From contig ONXZ01000050.1 of the NCBI GenBank assembly GCA_900321905.1, positions 1 to 8,063 of the forward strand: a stretch of DNA of 8,063 bases, given 5' to 3'. Source of the stretch: an uncultured Eubacteriales bacterium (lineage in GTDB: Bacteria; Bacillota; Clostridia; Oscillospirales; Acutalibacteraceae). The translations under genes were made by a program, and so were the position numbers. Shown here in pieces: positions 5,243 to 8,063 of the stretch (positions within the stretch are counted from its first letter, which is position 1; every line of letters begins with the position of its first letter). The notes under the pieces are model-generated. The model saw nothing but the letters and a program-made list of their open reading frames with translations, made no database searches and had not been told where the DNA came from.

Positions 5243-5419
5243 TTAATTTAATGTGCTGATAAAACTGTTAAAAATTTCCTGATGCTTTGTCTGCATTGTC
5301 TGCACAGCGTTTCTGAGTTCACTGTCCTGCAAATTGTCTGCAACCTCGCAACATTTGGTCTGAAAATACTGCTCATGTCCGAGCGCATCTTCAACGTATA
5401 AAAGTTCTTTTGATGTCAT
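5243..5419 (-). CDS. Small helical protein, 58 aa, partner of the CotF-like protein
   Basis: A short reading frame from ATG 5419-5417 to TAA 5245-5243. It has a very strong ribosome binding site, GGAGGTGAT at about 5424-5432. The product starts MTSKELLYVEDALGHEQYF, continues with a Cys-Cys pair (23-24) and ends with a helix around QTMQTKHQEIFNSFI. The pattern of E/H/Q-rich helices looks like half of a ferritin-like bundle, as in the CotF-like neighbour, with which it is translationally linked. It resembles small genes that I recall preceding cotF-like genes in clostridia; that similarity is from memory and not checked. No clear sigma-A promoter is visible upstream, so a sporulation sigma factor could drive it. 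Confidence 0.78.
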   Translation of the reverse strand: MTSKELLYVEDALGHEQYFQTKCCEVADNLQDSELRNAVQTMQTKHQEIFNSFISTLN

Positions 5420-5477
5420 AATATCACCTCCGCATTACTATCTTTTACCAAAAGCGTTCCTATTATTCACTTATTTA

Positions 5478-5507
5478 TTGACTTGTAAATACCATTTGTG
5501 CTATATT
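5478..5507 (+). promoter_or_regulatory. Sigma-A promoter of the CoA-transferase gene
   Basis: TTGACT (5478-5483), an 18-nt spacer and TATATT (5502-5507), with TGC directly before the -10 (extended -10). Transcription should start near 5514, about 35 nt before the ATG at 5549. The design is nearly the same as the promoter at 7043-7072. Confidence 0.75.
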
Positions 5508-5548
5508 ATTATTGAGTAAATTTGTGTAATTTTAGGAGAATTATTTGT

Positions 5549-7012
5549 ATGTGGAGAAAGATTTATGAAGATAAACTACTCCCCGTCGAGGAAGCGATTA
5601 AACTTATTCACGACGGCGACAAGGTAGTGGTCGGCTTCGGTTGCGGCGAACCGTTCGGCATTGAAAATGCGCTTGTTGAGCATTATGAGGAGTATAAAGA
5701 CATCACTATCGTCAATATGCTCACTCTCGGCAACTCTCCCTGGTGCGAACCGAGAATGAAAGGGCATTTTAAACTCAACTGCCTGTTCGCGTCCCAGTCA
5801 AACAGGGCTTCAATATCCGACGGCACAAGTGAGTTTACGACCTCGCACTTTTATGAAATACCTGAAATTCTGAGAACTTACATATGCCCGCGTGTATCGC
5901 TTGTTACGGTGTCACCGCCTGACGAGCACGGCTATGTCTCTTTCGGCACAACTGTTGACTACACAAAGGGTACAACCGACCACTGCGAGGTGGTTATCGC
6001 TCAGGTTAACAAAAATATGCCGCGTACCTTTGGCAACAGCATTAAGCATGTGCGTGATTTCACAGCATTTGTTGAAATTGACGAGCCGCTGCCTGAGGTT
6101 AAGACAGTCAATATCTCAGATGTCGAAATGGAAATCGGACGCCACTGCGCATCCTTAATTCATGACGGCGACTGCCTGCAACTCGGTATCGGCGGTATTC
6201 CAAACGCCGTATGCGCCCAACTTACAGATAAAAAAGACCTTGGACTGCATAGCGAACTTGTCGGCGACGGCGTTGTTGACTTGCTCGAAAGCGGAGTTAT
6301 TAATAACAAAGTCAAAACTACAAACATGGGACGCAGCGTCCTCGGCGCAGCGTTTGGCTCAAAAAAACTAAACGCCTATATCAACGATAACCCTGCCGTT
6401 GAATTGCACCCTATAGACTATGTTAACAATCCTATTGAGATTGCTAAAAACGACAATATGGTGTCGATTAACTCCTGTATTCAGGTTGACCTTCTCGGTC
6501 AGGTTGTCAGTGATACAATCGGTCTTTCTCAGTTTTCCGCAGTTGGCGGCCAGGTGGACTTTGTTCGCGGCGCTACTATGAGCAAGGGCGGACGTTCAAT
6601 TATCGCTATGCCCTCTACCGCGAAAAAAGGTATGGTCAGCCGTATTGTGCCTCTTATTACAGAGGGCAGCGCAGTAACTACACCGCGAAATGACGTTAAC
6701 TACGTTGTAACCGAATACGGCATTGCACAGTTGAAGGGTAAAACACTCAAAGAGCGTGCAAAGGCTCTGATTACAATTGCTCACCCGCGTTTCAGACCTC
6801 ACCTTATCGCCGAATATAAGCGCCGCTTTAACGAAGAGCCTTTTACAAAAGAGGAGCAGGCTCAACTCACAGGCACACTGCGCGAAAAACTAAAGGACGA
6901 CCGTGAGATACTGCACGAAAAACTTGAAGTCGGCAAAGAGCGTATGAAAGAAACCCGCGAAACTATTAAGGAAAATATCAGCGAGCGTATTCCACGCAGG
7001 AAAGAGGAATAA
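5549..7012 (+). CDS. Acetyl-CoA hydrolase/transferase family CoA-transferase (4-hydroxybutyrate/butyrate CoA-transferase-like)
   Basis: A 487-residue family I-type acyl-CoA:carboxylate CoA-transferase. Such enzymes move CoA from an acyl-CoA to acetate, butyrate, 4-hydroxybutyrate or similar acids through a glutamyl-CoA thioester. The N-terminal half has VSPPDEHGYVSFG (121-133). The C-terminal half has GIGGIPNAV (213-221) and HSELVGDGVVDL (234-245), where Glu236 is the probable catalytic Glu (Glu238 in the C. aminobutyricum enzyme). Later come SAVGGQVDFVRGA (330-342), KKGMVSRIVP (359-368) and NYVVTEYGIAQLKGKTLKER (384-403). The ATG at 5549 is chosen for AGGAG at 5534-5538, 10 nt upstream; the frame is open to a TTG at 5522 with no binding site. 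Relatives normally end near residue 430-445. Here a charged helical tail (about 440-487) is added. Substrate specificity cannot be fixed from motifs alone. Confidence 0.9.
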   Translation: MWRKIYEDKLLPVEEAIKLIHDGDKVVVGFGCGEPFGIENALVEHYEEYKDITIVNMLTLGNSPWCEPRMKGHFKLNCLFASQSNRASISDGTSEFTTSHFYEIPEILRTYICPRVSLVTVSPPDEHGYVSFGTTVDYTKGTTDHCEVVIAQVNKNMPRTFGNSIKHVRDFTAFVEIDEPLPEVKTVNISDVEMEIGRHCASLIHDGDCLQLGIGGIPNAVCAQLTDKKDLGLHSELVGDGVVDLLESGVINNKVKTTNMGRSVLGAAFGSKKLNAYINDNPAVELHPIDYVNNPIEIAKNDNMVSINSCIQVDLLGQVVSDTIGLSQFSAVGGQVDFVRGATMSKGGRSIIAMPSTAKKGMVSRIVPLITEGSAVTTPRNDVNYVVTEYGIAQLKGKTLKERAKALITIAHPRFRPHLIAEYKRRFNEEPFTKEEQAQLTGTLREKLKDDREILHEKLEVGKERMKETRETIKENISERIPRRKEE

Positions 7013-7042
7013 TAGACAAAACTACACTATTTTGGCTATCTC

Positions 7043-7072
7043 TTGACTATTTTATATAAAATATGGTAATAT
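7043..7072 (+). promoter_or_regulatory. Sigma-A promoter of the E2-like acyltransferase gene
   Basis: TTGACT (7043-7048), an 18-nt spacer and TAATAT (7067-7072), with TGG directly before the -10. It lies in the 105-nt gap after the CoA-transferase. No terminator hairpin is visible in that gap, so read-through from the upstream gene is also likely. Confidence 0.72.
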
Positions 7073-7117
7073 ACTATAGATAAACGCTAAAACCATTTAA
7101 ACTTATGGAGGAAATTT

Positions 7118-8038
7118 ATGGCACTTAGTAGCGAAACCCATTTTGGTATTGCACGAAAAATTGTCAGTAATATGACTGCTGAAAGTTGGGAAACTATCCC
7201 GCACGCAGTTATGAACTACGAACCTGACGTTACTGAATTTATGAAAGAATGTAAAAAACTCAATGAAGGCAATACCGACCCGGCAAAGAAAATTACAATC
7301 AACACGGTTATGCTTCGTGTTATATGCGAGGGATTGAAAGCGGCGCCCAAACTCAACGCACATCTTGAATTCAACCGCAAACTTGTTCGCGGTTGCCTGA
7401 GAACATACGACCATATCGACATAAGTATGCCTATGATTTTGCCGAATGGCGAGATGATGACAATTAATATGCACGATATGGGCAGCAAGTCAATGCTTGA
7501 GATGACTGCCGCTATTCACGACGCAGCCCGCAAAGCAAAGAACACCGACCTTAACGAGGTTATGTTTGAAGTATCGCTTGATAATACTTTGACTGCACTT
7601 CGTCGCGGTAAAGTTGCGCAGACAATCAATCGCCTTGTAGGTTCAAAGACAGGTAAGCACAAGGTACATACATTAAAGGGCAGTAAAAAGAAGAAGTATT
7701 ACTCTATCCCGACTACTGACAGACTCACTAAGCATGACATTGAGCAGGGTACAATTACAATAACTAACCTTGGTTCAATTTACCGCCCGTACAGAGGTGA
7801 GTGTACTCTCCTTGAGATTGTACCACCTCAGGTTGCTGCGATTGCTGTTAACGCAGCCCAAAGACGCCCCGTTGTCACAAAGGACGCTGACGGTAACGAA
7901 AATATCACAATCGGTACGGTTATGCCGATTACACTCGCGTTTGACCACAAAGCGCTCGACTACGGCGACGTAGTTCCGTTTGTTCAGAAACTTGACGAAA
8001 TTTTTGCAAATCCGTCAATCATTCAGGAATGGAAGTAA
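7118..8038 (+). CDS. Stand-alone 2-oxoacid dehydrogenase E2-type acyltransferase catalytic domain
   Basis: A 306-residue protein with the chloramphenicol-acetyltransferase/E2 fold and no lipoyl or peripheral-subunit-binding domain. Matches to E2 catalytic domains are IPHAVMNYEPDVTEF (27-41), APKLNAHLEF (76-85), GTITITNLGS (211-220), VPPQVAAIAV (235-244) and the active-site segment FDHKALDYGD (275-284), with His277 and Asp281; the usual HxxxDG is HxxxDYG here. A Lys-rich insertion lies at about 176-193. Normal E2 proteins pass an acyl group from lipoyl-lysine to CoA; without a lipoyl domain this one may take acyl-CoA directly, as CAT-type enzymes do, or need a partner. No E1 or E3 gene is nearby. 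TGGAGGA at 7106-7112 supports the ATG. The short downstream stretch (8039-8063) contains a G-run that could begin a terminator cut by the window. Confidence 0.87.
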   Translation: MALSSETHFGIARKIVSNMTAESWETIPHAVMNYEPDVTEFMKECKKLNEGNTDPAKKITINTVMLRVICEGLKAAPKLNAHLEFNRKLVRGCLRTYDHIDISMPMILPNGEMMTINMHDMGSKSMLEMTAAIHDAARKAKNTDLNEVMFEVSLDNTLTALRRGKVAQTINRLVGSKTGKHKVHTLKGSKKKKYYSIPTTDRLTKHDIEQGTITITNLGSIYRPYRGECTLLEIVPPQVAAIAVNAAQRRPVVTKDADGNENITIGTVMPITLAFDHKALDYGDVVPFVQKLDEIFANPSIIQEWK

Positions 8039-8063
8039 TTATTATTAAACAGGGGCAGTTTTG

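Noticed and set aside
5420..5477. Sporulation sigma-G/F promoter for the coat operon (TGAATA ... GATAGTA on the - strand)
   Set aside because: The spacing is about 21 nt, longer than the usual 17-18, and the -10 match is imperfect.
5522..5548. TTG start for the CoA-transferase
   Set aside because: It lies about 8 nt from the predicted transcription start, and the AGGAG binding site is downstream of it.
5549..7012. Assigning the CoA-transferase as the butyryl-CoA:acetate enzyme (but)
   Set aside because: Family motifs fit several specificities and the tail is atypical; no butyrate pathway genes are in the window.
7103..7474. 123-aa open frame on the - strand opposite the E2-like gene
   Set aside because: It is a shadow of a gene with clear family motifs; its product has no recognisable pattern and there is no binding site or promoter.
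1..8063. CRISPR arrays, tRNA or rRNA genes, integrases or transposases
   Set aside because: No regularly spaced direct repeats, no cloverleaf or rRNA sequence and no recombinase motifs were seen on either strand.

Overview
The window looks like a chromosomal segment from a low-to-moderate GC Gram-positive anaerobe, most likely a clostridial (Oscillospiraceae/Ruminococcaceae-type) Bacillota. This rests on strong GGAGG-type ribosome binding sites, sigma-A promoters with TGn extended -10 boxes, a CotF-like spore coat pair, a secreted protein with the Ig-like plus Fn3 tail common in gut Ruminococcus/Eubacterium relatives, and an acyl-CoA:carboxylate CoA-transferase. The taxonomic call is inference; no marker gene is present.

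Layout. (1) 1-588: 3' end of a neurotransmitter:sodium symporter (NSS, LeuT/MhsT-like), closed by a terminator. (2) 663-2556: a two-gene unit with 1 nt between the genes, an alpha/beta hydrolase followed by a secreted Ig-like/Fn3 protein. (3) 2574-4988: an accessory block bracketed by two inverted copies of a 40-bp hairpin element. Inside are a HIT-family hydrolase and a HAD-family hydrolase with overlapping reading frames (+ strand). Convergent to them is a Fic AMP-transferase toxin with its 53-aa VbhA-like antitoxin (- strand), with its own sigma-A promoter and a dyad over the -10. (4) 4991-5419 (- strand): a CotF-like spore coat protein and an upstream 58-aa helical companion. (5) 5549-8038: an acetyl-CoA hydrolase/transferase-family CoA-transferase with an unusual charged C-terminal tail, then a stand-alone E2-type acyltransferase catalytic domain with no lipoyl domain. 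Each of these two has its own promoter of almost the same design.

How the genes may work together. The FicTA pair is a recognisable toxin-antitoxin module of class I Fic type. The HIT and HAD genes are translationally coupled and AT-richer, with AGA/AGG-biased arginine codons, so they look imported. The CoA-transferase and the E2-like acyltransferase both handle acyl-CoA and could form one pathway, but the substrate cannot be read from the sequence.

The most interesting unexplained signal is the 40-bp repeat pair. It marks both edges of the accessory block, and each copy also lies just 3' of a stop codon and is followed by an intrinsic terminator. It could be a pair of cassette ends, an intergenic repeat family that attracts insertions, or a structured 3' UTR motif.
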